From: CAYZEZ01 sp964477295
GTDB lineage: Bacteria > Bacteroidota > Bacteroidia > Bacteroidales > SM23-62
Assembly (NCBI GenBank): GCA_964477295.1
Contig: CAYZEZ010000188.1
Location: 1-10,007, forward strand
Reading direction: 5' to 3'
Length of the DNA stretch: 10,007 nucleotides
The notes beneath the pieces are model-generated. The model had not been told where the DNA came from, did not search any database, and was given only the letters and a program-made list of their open reading frames with translations. Of the stretch, positions 1 to 7,212 are shown in pieces; within the stretch, counting starts at the first letter, position 1; each line of letters opens with the position of its first letter. Both the position numbers and the translations under genes were made by a program.

Positions 1-1
1 T

Positions 2-1018
2 CAGGTCATTGGATTCAGGGATGGATTCAGGGGCATGATGGAGAATCGTACCGTTCGTTTAGACAACAGTATGTTATCCGGTATTCTCACCCTTGGAGGG
101 ACTATCCTGGGAACCAGCCGCGATAAACCACACCAGATGCCCATGGGCGGTAAGATCATTGACATGACCGATGTTATCGTGGAAAATTATCATAAAAACC
201 ACCTTGACGTTCTCGTTTGCCTGGGTGGAGGAGGTACGCTGAAAAATGCATATCGCTTGTCCCAAAAAGGATTGAATATCATCACACTCCCAAAGACCAT
301 TGACAATGATATTACAGGTACAGATATGACCTTTGGCTTTGATACAGCAATGGGTATAGCCGTAGATGCAATCGACCGTTTGCACAGCACGGCCTCCAGT
401 CATCATCGCATCATTTTCGTTGAGATCATGGGACACAAAGTCGGATGGCTCGCGCTGGGTGCAGGAATTGCCGGTGGGGCTGATGCGATACTGCTGCCGG
501 AGATCCCCTATACCATCGATAAACTTGCAGAAAGCATCCTGGAAAGGGTTAACCGGGGGAAACGCTTCAGTATTGTTGCTGTTGCGGAAGGCGCCATCAA
601 TAAAAAAAATGCTGAAAAAATAGCATCCACTGAAAAAAAACTTGATGGAGCAAAAGGCAAAGAAAGGAGTAAATTAAAAGAGGAGCTGAAAGAGATGGAT
701 AGCAAATACCGCGGATCAACCATAAAAATGGTGGAAGAATTGCAACAGATGACCGGATTAGAAACGCGACTGACGATTCTTGGCCATTTACAGCGCGGAG
801 GCACACCGTCTGCGGCCGACAGATTACTTGCAACACGACTGGGAACAAAAGCCCTGGAATTTATTAAGAATGAGCAGTATGGAGTTATGGTAGCTGTGAA
901 GGGCAACCAAACCAAAGCCGTTCCCCTCAGTGATGTTGCGGGGAAGATCAACTATGTACCAAAAGATCACCCAATTGTTACCACTGCCCGGGATGTAGGG
1001 ACCAGCTTCGGGGATTGA
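2..1018 (+). CDS. pfkA: 6-phosphofructokinase, group III type (5' end outside window)
   Basis: Phosphorylates fructose 6-phosphate to fructose 1,6-bisphosphate in cytoplasmic glycolysis. The frame is open from base 2 and already reads the family segment GFRDGFRGMMENR before the first ATG at 35, so that ATG is internal; about 35-45 N-terminal residues, including the usual GGDxPGLNA loop, are missing. Visible signatures are GGTILGTSR (about base 95), GGGGT (224-238), PKTIDND with the catalytic Asp (about 289-309), MGHKVGW (about 427-447), the sugar-phosphate loop GHLQRGGTPSAADR (about 782-823) and the family-typical end ARDVGTSFGD. The Lys in PKTIDND is typical of PPi-dependent and mixed-substrate PFKs, but the second Gly of GGGGT, where PPi enzymes carry Asp, suggests ATP use; the donor is uncertain. 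A Lys/Glu-rich insert of about 35 residues (about 596-720) probably forms a charged helix. It converges on the leftward genes and shares no operon here. Confidence 0.95.
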   Translation, partial: QVIGFRDGFRGMMENRTVRLDNSMLSGILTLGGTILGTSRDKPHQMPMGGKIIDMTDVIVENYHKNHLDVLVCLGGGGTLKNAYRLSQKGLNIITLPKTIDNDITGTDMTFGFDTAMGIAVDAIDRLHSTASSHHRIIFVEIMGHKVGWLALGAGIAGGADAILLPEIPYTIDKLAESILERVNRGKRFSIVAVAEGAINKKNAEKIASTEKKLDGAKGKERSKLKEELKEMDSKYRGSTIKMVEELQQMTGLETRLTILGHLQRGGTPSAADRLLATRLGTKALEFIKNEQYGVMVAVKGNQTKAVPLSDVAGKINYVPKDHPIVTTARDVGTSFGD

Positions 1019-1036
1019 TTGTCAAGGATTGTCAAC
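1017..1036. repeat. Tandem 10-bp duplication at the pfkA stop codon
   Basis: Two adjacent copies of gattgtcaa(g/c) lie at 1017-1026 and 1027-1036 and overlap the last two bases of the TGA stop codon (1016-1018). This looks like a simple local duplication. No clear hairpin with a T-run follows the gene, so no terminator is called here. Confidence 0.6.
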
Positions 1037-1123
1037 CTCCGAAGACCTTCCTCAAAATGGTTCGTTAATAGTCTCCTTACCTCCACTTTTCAAGTGTTAT
1101 GTTTCTATAGGTTGCTCCATGGA

Positions 1124-1305
1124 TTATTCAACCACAATCATACCGCTATATGTTCCTGGTCCTCTCAATTCAAGGAAGTAAATTCCCATTGGTAATTCTG
1201 TGTGCCGTCAGTTAAACCAGGACTTTTTTTCAATTGTACCCAGTCATATTCAAAACTGATAGTGATATTATCAGGTGTTTCAAATACATCACTCTTCTCG
1301 CGAAA
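1124..1305 (-). pseudogene. Remnant of a secreted protein ending in a T9SS C-terminal sorting signal
   Basis: On the - strand, 1124-1204 reads HTELPMGIYFLELRG and then about a dozen residues ending in MIVVE before TAA. This is the classic last strand pair of a T9SS type A sorting domain (LPxGIYFLxL ... VVE at the extreme C-terminus). Upstream in that frame there is a TGA at 1208-1210, so it is not an intact gene. The neighbouring frame upstream is open to the double stop at 1306-1311 and reads DNITISFEYDWVQLKK and SPGLTDGT, and a one-base frameshift near 1199-1204 would join the two. The first part vaguely recalls the last beta-strand of GH16-type enzymes (a DWV/DYV motif), but that is only an impression. 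It appears to be the decayed 3' end of an exported protein gene fused by deletion to the neighbouring dimethylargininase fragment. Confidence 0.6.
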
Positions 1306-1308
1306 TTA

Positions 1309-1629
1309 TTATATTTCATTCAGCACAGGGAAATGCTCCGGGAGAATGGGTTTCAGTCCATCCACCTCCCCTCTGCGAGAAACAGCACCCGGTCTTGTCA
1401 GTATGGCTGCTTCCCCGATTAAAAGTGCAGGATCCTCCACGAATACAGAATCAGGGAAACGTTGATCTGCCGGAAGCGTAATCACAGTGACACCACATTG
1501 TTCAAGTGCCCGGCAGTAGGCCTTATGCTGTTCTAAAGCCAGGTGATAATCCGGGATCCCCAGACTTGCTGCAGTCAGTCCGTCAACCATTTCAGGACAT
1601 GGTTCCCTAACAATGCAGGTAGTATACAT
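1309..1629 (-). pseudogene. Truncated dimethylargininase-like gene (N-terminal ~106 residues)
   Basis: Intact relatives (N(G),N(G)-dimethylarginine dimethylaminohydrolase, pentein/guanidino-group hydrolase fold) hydrolyse methylated arginines to citrulline and are about 255 residues long. This frame has only 106. It shows strong family landmarks: REPCPEMVDGL near the start, the GIPDYHLALEQHKAY helix (about residues 24-38), FPDSVFVEDPALL (about 58-70) and ITRPGAVSRRGEVDGL (about 77-92), ending at PVLNEI followed by two TAA codons. In characterised members the catalytic Glu, His and terminal Cys all lie beyond this point (His162 and Cys249 in the Pseudomonas enzyme), so the product could not be active. 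The following sequence belongs to a different protein type (T9SS tail remnant), which suggests a deletion junction near 1305-1312. Start at ATG 1627-1629 agrees with the family N-terminus. Codon structure is still clean, so the loss may be recent. Confidence 0.8.
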
Positions 1630-1768
1630 GATTGCAGTCTGATACCTTCATGTTACGAAAATAGATATATAAATTAATTCTATTGTCCGATGTTGTAGTT
1701 GTTTTGTGGTAAAAACAAATGTACAACATGAAGGGGAAACCGTTGAAAACCTGGGCTCAAATGAATGA
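1630..1768. other. Intergenic stretch between the truncated dimethylargininase and the DUF5107-TPR gene
   Basis: This is an AT-rich gap of about 139 bp with no convincing ORF or RNA gene. On the - strand a TATTTTCG (complement of about 1650-1657) resembles the Bacteroidota -7 element TAnnTTTG, but I find no matching TTTG -33 element at the usual distance, so a promoter is not called. An 18-bp palindrome starts at its right edge. Confidence 0.4.
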
Positions 1769-1777
1769 TCATTCATT
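1760..1777. repeat. Perfect 18-bp palindrome spanning a stop codon
   Basis: The sequence aatgaatgatcattcatt is identical to its own reverse complement. On the - strand it contains the last two sense codons (AAT GAA) and the TGA stop of the DUF5107-TPR gene. It could form a short stem on RNA or serve as a dyad protein-binding site. No run of T follows on the - strand, so it is not a standard intrinsic terminator. Confidence 0.6.
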
Positions 1778-4700
1778 CAGCATATAGCTGGCCCATACAT
1801 GTGCCGGATCCAGTTCCAATGCACTGGCGAATTGCGACCTGGCTTCATTATTTCTACCCATCCCCAGGTAGGCCAGGCCTCTCATATAATGGTTCCGTGC
1901 TTGCCGGGCACGCCCTCTTGAGGCTGCTTCAAACGAACGGAAGGCATCGGCCCCTCCCCTGCTATTCACCATCTCCAGCAATGCGTTGAATTCCTTCCGG
2001 GCTTTTTCACTTTGCCCTAGTTTCCGGAAAGCAAGGCCTTTTTCATATAGGTATTCTGTTCCATCAACCATTTCACCAATTGCTTTTTTATAGCAGTCTT
2101 CAGCCGCTGCACGATCATCCATTTTCTCATAACAATTCCCCAGCAGATAGTTCATTTGAGCTCTTCGCTCGCTTCCCCATCTTCCTGTCGGGTAATCCAG
2201 CGCTTCCTGCAGATCCCCTACAGCAGCTTCATAATTTCCTGCATGATATTCCTGCAAGGACCTCAAAATGTGAGCATTAAGGAATATATCCCTCAATGTC
2301 TGGCTTCCTTCAGATTCAACAAATTCAGCCCTGTTCAGTATATCAATTGCTTCATTGTATTGTCCCAGGAAGACCAAAAGCTCAAGTTCCCTGAGGTAGG
2401 TATAGCTTCTTTGTTCTGAAATATTGCGATTATCCCTGAAGACCTTTTCGTATCTTTCTTTTGGCGTTATTCCGGCCTGTTCAAGTACGATATCATACTC
2501 ATACATCAATCGCGGGTCTTCATTGTTGCTGGCAAAAGCTTCTTCATACAAACTTGCGGCTTTGTCCAGGTTATTTTGCTGTTCCTTAGCCGCCAGGGCC
2601 AAATTCCGTTGAACGATATAAAAACCATTGTCAATGGCCTGTGATTTTTCCCATAATCCGATTGCTTTTTCAGGCTGCAGTTCATAATATAAATTACCCA
2701 GGTAATAATAGGCCATTGCATCATCGGGATAATAACCAATCGCCTCATTCAGGGCTTCCACAGACTCATCCCTGAATGGAAAGCAATAAAGATGTGGTTT
2801 TCGTGATGCGATTGCAAAATACTGCCTGGCCTTTTCCGTGTCATTCAGCTCTGACCAGAAGTATCCCAGATAATAATACAACATCGGGAATTGGTTATCC
2901 TTCTCTTCAAGGCGTGATAATATATCTATTGCTTCTTCATAAAATCCGCAGTTGGAGTATACTGCTGCAAATTCAAGGTAGGACTGGACCCTGCCTTGCA
3001 TAATATTGATAAGCTCCTCCTTTATTTCTTCTGCCTGCCTGTTTTGTTTCAGCTCCTTCCTGATCCGGATCAGCTCGTTCCTTGACTGGTAGTCAAGCAG
3101 GTCTTTTCGGGCTATGCGCTCTGCCAGGTCCTGTGCTTCCTCGAGCATGCCGAGTTTTCTCATGATCACTACCTTGAGGTTCAGCGCCTTCAGGTTATTG
3201 GCATCGGTGATCAAGGCACGGTCAATGTGTTCAAGCGCTGTTTCATAATCCCCGTTTTCACAATCCAGTTCTGCCAGCTGATGATAGGCGGGCGTATGCC
3301 AGCCTGTATTCCAGGTGGCATCATAAAAATTATCATAGGCTTCCGTATTCTTATGGAGCCTTCTTTGAACGACGCCAAGGTAATACAGCGCTTCGCTGTC
3401 TTTTGGCCTTGTATAGCGCATCGTGATCCTGTCAACCGCAGTTTGTAAATGCTCCTCTGCCTGTTCGAACATTTTTCTCTTAGAGTAGAGAATACCAAGC
3501 TGCGTATTCACCCTGTAGTCACCAGGATCACGTTTTAATGCTTCAAAATAATATGGATAGGAGGAGATGGAGGCATTGTAAAATTGATCCAGGCGCAGGC
3601 CGTTGAGGTACAATTCTTCAACTGTTTTTACGTTGTCCGGGTTGGCCGGGGATTTTAAAGGCTCCGGCATAGGCTTGCCCGGGGGGGGTTGAGGTTGATA
3701 CTCCAGTATAGTTTCATCCGATGAACTGTATAAGGAGAATTTCAATTCTTCTTCATTCACCGGACCATCGATCGCAATGTCCCTGGAATAAGGTGAGGCC
3801 GGACCGATATCAATGGATTCATTAAAAACTTCCCTGCCCTCACAGGTCAGTACTGCCCTGGCATTTTTTAACGGGCTGGTGGCATTCAGCCTGACAGAGA
3901 CTTCACCATTTTCGACGACCAGGTTCAATGCTGCATTCCTGTTTGCCTGGACCAGTCCCCCAAGCTCCCTGATCGGAAACCAGGTCATGGTAAAATCCTT
4001 GCTTTCATAAGGCTGGAGCCAGCTGTAGTCGGGCTGGTTGTCAGTATATGCCCCCGCCATCAACTCAATATAGCGGCCACTGGAATCCGTTAGCCCGTCA
4101 TTGATCCGCCTGCCACGTGCGTTGTTCCCGTCAGCCCAGTATTTCATTCCCGTGCATATATGATGGTTCCCGATCCATGCTGTCCCCGCTTCTTTGCCAT
4201 GGTCATAGCCTCCGAAAAAATCTTCCTGCGGATCCCATGAAAAAAATGAGGACGGAACCCCGGTGTTTTTCCACATGCTTATATCTAATCCTTTGTAATC
4301 GAAGCTATTATAAAATCTATCACCAATCGGCCAGGTGATCATCTCCCTTTTATGATGCTGGGTGGCGTATTCTACGGAGGGTGGAAAGATGACCTGGTAA
4401 TTGGTATCCGCATGTACGGATGGATTTGCCCAGAAAAGAAATGAATTGACGTAGGGTGTCGGATTATATGGACGGGCTGTCAACTCAACAATGGATGAAT
4501 TCGGGTATACTGTATATCCGTAGTATATGCGCATACGGTGGAGATTTTCAGTATATGCCATCCAGACAGTAGCGCTCCCATCGGGATTATTTTCAATGGT
4601 ATAATCCATGGGTGCGACAGTATTAGGGCCGTGATGATGCGGGAATCCCCAGGCATTTCCTCCCGAGATCCAGAATCCGACCATCCCGATTAATGAGGGC

Positions 4701-5101
4701 TTAATTACATCGTTGCGATAAAAAAATTTATAACCGTTTGATTTATCGTAGGCTTCATATATCCTTCCGCCCATCCCGGGCATAATCCCTATTTTAATGA
4801 ATTCATTCTCAATGTATATAATATGATACTTCCTGTCTTCTTTAACCTGTGTCATGTTATCATTCATGGGATAGGGATACATCCGCCGCTGCACCCCCTG
4901 GTGTACCCTTCCTTCATAAAAGCGCGGCATGGGATTGGGCGGATCAACCAGGTATGTCGGTATCGTCAGCGAATCCTCTGTAACGGTCAACCAGCCCGGC
5001 AATTTGGTTTGAGTGCATTTCGGGAGCGTACTCACCAGGATAAGAAGGGCAGAAAATAATATAAAGCCGGCAAACAGTTTTTTCAGAAATATTGTTTTCA
5101 T
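1769..5101 (-). CDS. Exported DUF5107 domain protein with C-terminal TPR array
   Basis: 1110 residues. Residues 1-28 are a signal sequence (KTIFLKKLF, then a hydrophobic core). Cys29 follows TLPK, a poor lipobox, so Sec export without lipidation is more likely. Residues about 50-380 match DUF5107: MPGMGGRIYEAYDKSNGYKF (about 108-127), SGGNAWGFPHHHGPNT (146-161), then repeated aromatic beta-strands. The family looks beta-sandwich, reminiscent of aldose 1-epimerase-like folds (inference), and is often found near polysaccharide-degradation genes; its reaction is not known to me. Residues about 385-470 form a further beta-rich segment ending in the Pro-rich linker PQPPPGKPMPEP (about 466-477). 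Residues about 510-1110 are about fourteen helical TPR units, e.g. AMAYYYLGNLYYELQPEKAI and NHYMRGLAYLGMGRNNEARS, probably a protein-binding scaffold. It lies 92 bp downstream of the agarase-like gene on the same strand. The start is fixed by the signal peptide; no good Shine-Dalgarno is seen. Confidence 0.88.
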   Translation of the reverse strand: MKTIFLKKLFAGFILFSALLILVSTLPKCTQTKLPGWLTVTEDSLTIPTYLVDPPNPMPRFYEGRVHQGVQRRMYPYPMNDNMTQVKEDRKYHIIYIENEFIKIGIMPGMGGRIYEAYDKSNGYKFFYRNDVIKPSLIGMVGFWISGGNAWGFPHHHGPNTVAPMDYTIENNPDGSATVWMAYTENLHRMRIYYGYTVYPNSSIVELTARPYNPTPYVNSFLFWANPSVHADTNYQVIFPPSVEYATQHHKREMITWPIGDRFYNSFDYKGLDISMWKNTGVPSSFFSWDPQEDFFGGYDHGKEAGTAWIGNHHICTGMKYWADGNNARGRRINDGLTDSSGRYIELMAGAYTDNQPDYSWLQPYESKDFTMTWFPIRELGGLVQANRNAALNLVVENGEVSVRLNATSPLKNARAVLTCEGREVFNESIDIGPASPYSRDIAIDGPVNEEELKFSLYSSSDETILEYQPQPPPGKPMPEPLKSPANPDNVKTVEELYLNGLRLDQFYNASISSYPYYFEALKRDPGDYRVNTQLGILYSKRKMFEQAEEHLQTAVDRITMRYTRPKDSEALYYLGVVQRRLHKNTEAYDNFYDATWNTGWHTPAYHQLAELDCENGDYETALEHIDRALITDANNLKALNLKVVIMRKLGMLEEAQDLAERIARKDLLDYQSRNELIRIRKELKQNRQAEEIKEELINIMQGRVQSYLEFAAVYSNCGFYEEAIDILSRLEEKDNQFPMLYYYLGYFWSELNDTEKARQYFAIASRKPHLYCFPFRDESVEALNEAIGYYPDDAMAYYYLGNLYYELQPEKAIGLWEKSQAIDNGFYIVQRNLALAAKEQQNNLDKAASLYEEAFASNNEDPRLMYEYDIVLEQAGITPKERYEKVFRDNRNISEQRSYTYLRELELLVFLGQYNEAIDILNRAEFVESEGSQTLRDIFLNAHILRSLQEYHAGNYEAAVGDLQEALDYPTGRWGSERRAQMNYLLGNCYEKMDDRAAAEDCYKKAIGEMVDGTEYLYEKGLAFRKLGQSEKARKEFNALLEMVNSRGGADAFRSFEAASRGRARQARNHYMRGLAYLGMGRNNEARSQFASALELDPAHVWASYMLNE
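3681..3688. repeat. Homopolymeric tract of eight G (poly-C on the coding strand)
   Basis: Eight consecutive G, preceded by CCC, lie inside the DUF5107-TPR gene and encode the Pro-Pro-Pro-Gly linker between the DUF5107-containing half and the TPR half. A one-base slip would remove the whole TPR array. It is seen directly; variability is only a possibility. Confidence 0.7.
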
Positions 5102-5193
5102 AGCATAAGGAGTTTGGATTTCAAGATTAGCAAAAAAGACAGAAACATGAAACTACGGTAACCTGTAATTCCGGATTAAAATCTTCAGCCCGC

Positions 5194-7131
5194 TTATTTG
5201 TCCCACAAATCAGGAATTGCCCCGTGTCCGCGTGCTCTTAACGGAGCCTGGTCAAAAGGTGCAATGGTACCTGAATGAACTTCAAACAATCTCTTTGCAG
5301 TTTGTGACATGGCCTCAACCTGGTACGGGTATGGCCTGTCGGTTACATCCACGAGTCCGCAATTGTAATTTTCCCCATCATTGCCACGCCCCGTAAGATC
5401 CTGGTCGCACCACTGGAAATATGCAGTGCCGATAAGTCCGGGATGCGAATAAGCTTTTTCCGTATAATACCTGTAACCTATCCCCCTCTCCTGCTGGGAG
5501 TTTACCTGCCACAATGACTGCGCCATTCCCCTGTCTACCGTACCAAAGTGATACTCCCCGATCATCATGGGCCTGCCCGTTACTTCCATGCACCTGTCCA
5601 TCATATCCGTGGGGGGATACAGATCATAGCAATTAAAACTGAAAACATCAAACACATCTTTGCACAGGTCCAGTATTTCATTTTCCGGGACATGGCCGAA
5701 TCGTATGCCCAGGTTAAGATGGTTACTGTGACGCTTCAGGGCATCACCGACCGTTTTTATGAAAATCCGGAACGTATTGTGAATGAACTGTTTTCGTTTT
5801 TCCGGGGTATCTCCGCCGGCGAGCTGGCCCAACAGCTCCTTTTTTATTGGCCGGTCATTATTTCCGGCAAGTATCATATCACAGAGCCGTTGTTCCTGAC
5901 CCAGCCATGATGGTTCATTATAAGTGAAATAGCCCAGAAGCCAGGGATTCTCATTGTATGGTTCCACAGATGAACTGACTGCGTTATCTATCCTTTCTTC
6001 AAATCCCGGGGCGTATACATCAGCCAGCCCCATCAGTCCGCCTTCAATACCAAGCCCCTGTAATTGCATTGTAAACGCCTTCCTTTTCCTGTTATACACT
6101 TGCGGCCTCGACCAGTTGGCGATGGTATTGATTCCCCACCTATCCATCCGGTTGAATATGTTGTCGATTGACTTTTCCCTGAAATCCTCACCATACCGGC
6201 GGTACAGGTTCCATGTTCCGAACGAGGCCGTATTGGGCCTGCCGGGATTAAAATCCTGCCTTTCCGGGGGGAGCTCCTTGTACAGGTTTCTCCGCTGGTC
6301 TATTCTGTATGCACGTCCCCCGCCTCCCGGGCCCACACAATTCACTCCCACAGAGAGAAACAGGTAACCTTCAGGATCGACAAACCACCAGCGGCCGTCA
6401 ACCTTCTCCGTTCTGAAGAAACCGGTGCCCTCATCAATCCTCGCTTTCAGGTATCCCCCGAATTTCGAGTAATTATATTCCTCCGTGCTCACCGGTTGAT
6501 GGTCTTCGGCATCCCATTCATCCATAAGTTGCTCAAGGGAATATATCTTGCCTTCCCAGTCTCCCAGGTTGTATTGTCCGAATTCATCAACAACCGGGGT
6601 ATCACCCAGGTACTGGTCTCCCGGATCTTCTTTTGCCAGGGTTACTGAACGCAGCTTCATGACCTGGTCCCCGATGGGAGCAAGCATCCGTATCCCGATT
6701 GAATCCACCCCTTTGAGAGGGCTCCTTTTCCCGGTCAGGTTGATCCATCCCGTATACCTTGGTTGATTATAGGTCGCCGCCAGGTCACTCCGGGCAGCGG
6801 GCAGTTCCCTGTAAAACCGCAGGGGGATGGCAAGCCTGTTCCAGCCGTTCGGAGTGTAACTCATTACCCGTAGCTCATTGTATCCTGTCTCTGTGGTAAA
6901 ACCCACATGAAACCGCTGCGGAGTTGTGATCATGAACTCCAGTACAACAAACTCATATCCATCCCAGTCTGATGGCAATCCGGGTGAAATATCCGCCAGT
7001 GCAAATTTCTTCCCTGAGACTTCCAGGTTGCTGTCAAAATGAATGGTTACATAATCGCGGTGACACGCGATTAAAGAGGTCAGGATCATGAAGAAAAGCA
7101 CTCCGGATCCGGTTATTTGATAATTTTTCAT
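5194..7131 (-). CDS. Agarase-like (GH50-like, clan GH-A) glycoside hydrolase lipoprotein
   Basis: 645 residues, probably an exo-acting beta-glycosidase on an algal or plant polysaccharide. The N-terminus has a hydrophobic stretch and a good lipobox, LIA-C, with Cys23 as the lipidated residue, so it is probably membrane anchored; +2 onwards is HRDY, which is not an obvious surface-export signal. Residues about 30-165 form a beta-sandwich, probably carbohydrate-binding-like. The conserved entry VVDEFGQYNLGDWEGK (about 180-196) and GRWWFVDPEGYLFLSVGVN (about 246-264) are typical of agarase-like proteins. The TIM barrel follows, with GYFTYNEPSW carrying the putative acid/base Glu406 after Asn405 (clan GH-A pattern) and PMMIGEYHFG carrying the putative nucleophile Glu526. 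YFQWCDQDLTGRGNDGE near the C-terminus completes the active-site rim. Exact family (GH50, GH86 or an unclassified relative) and substrate are not decidable by eye. It sits 81 bp downstream of the CotH gene and 92 bp upstream of the DUF5107 gene. No T9SS tail is present. Confidence 0.85.
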   Translation of the reverse strand: MKNYQITGSGVLFFMILTSLIACHRDYVTIHFDSNLEVSGKKFALADISPGLPSDWDGYEFVVLEFMITTPQRFHVGFTTETGYNELRVMSYTPNGWNRLAIPLRFYRELPAARSDLAATYNQPRYTGWINLTGKRSPLKGVDSIGIRMLAPIGDQVMKLRSVTLAKEDPGDQYLGDTPVVDEFGQYNLGDWEGKIYSLEQLMDEWDAEDHQPVSTEEYNYSKFGGYLKARIDEGTGFFRTEKVDGRWWFVDPEGYLFLSVGVNCVGPGGGGRAYRIDQRRNLYKELPPERQDFNPGRPNTASFGTWNLYRRYGEDFREKSIDNIFNRMDRWGINTIANWSRPQVYNRKRKAFTMQLQGLGIEGGLMGLADVYAPGFEERIDNAVSSSVEPYNENPWLLGYFTYNEPSWLGQEQRLCDMILAGNNDRPIKKELLGQLAGGDTPEKRKQFIHNTFRIFIKTVGDALKRHSNHLNLGIRFGHVPENEILDLCKDVFDVFSFNCYDLYPPTDMMDRCMEVTGRPMMIGEYHFGTVDRGMAQSLWQVNSQQERGIGYRYYTEKAYSHPGLIGTAYFQWCDQDLTGRGNDGENYNCGLVDVTDRPYPYQVEAMSQTAKRLFEVHSGTIAPFDQAPLRARGHGAIPDLWDK

Positions 7132-7212
7132 TGTTGATAATTATTTTGTAGTTATAATCTGACGAATGGGAACCACTGCATCACGGCAGCGGTTAAACGC
7201 AGCGCTACCCTT

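Noticed and set aside
508..951. A 147-codon open frame on the - strand inside the phosphofructokinase gene
   Set aside because: The + strand frame carries diagnostic PFK motifs throughout. The antisense translation is low-complexity Ser/Phe/Leu with no family pattern.
1202..1465. An 87-codon + strand open frame overlapping the decayed region
   Set aside because: The - strand in the same place encodes recognisable dimethylargininase and T9SS-tail residues, while the + strand product shows nothing familiar.
5102..5193. Possible promoter: TAATCTTG on the - strand upstream of the DUF5107-TPR gene
   Set aside because: It has one mismatch to the Bacteroidota -7 consensus TAnnTTTG and no TTTG-type -33 element at about 19-21 bp, so it is too weak to call.
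5186..5194. Thought that the agarase-like protein might also carry a T9SS tail
   Set aside because: Its C-terminus (PDLWDK) lacks the YPNP ... GIYxL pattern, and it has a lipobox instead, which fits a lipoprotein.
7132..7212. Possible hairpin around gcggttaaacgc between the CotH and agarase-like genes
   Set aside because: Only three-base arms with mismatches and no T-run. It does not stand out from chance.
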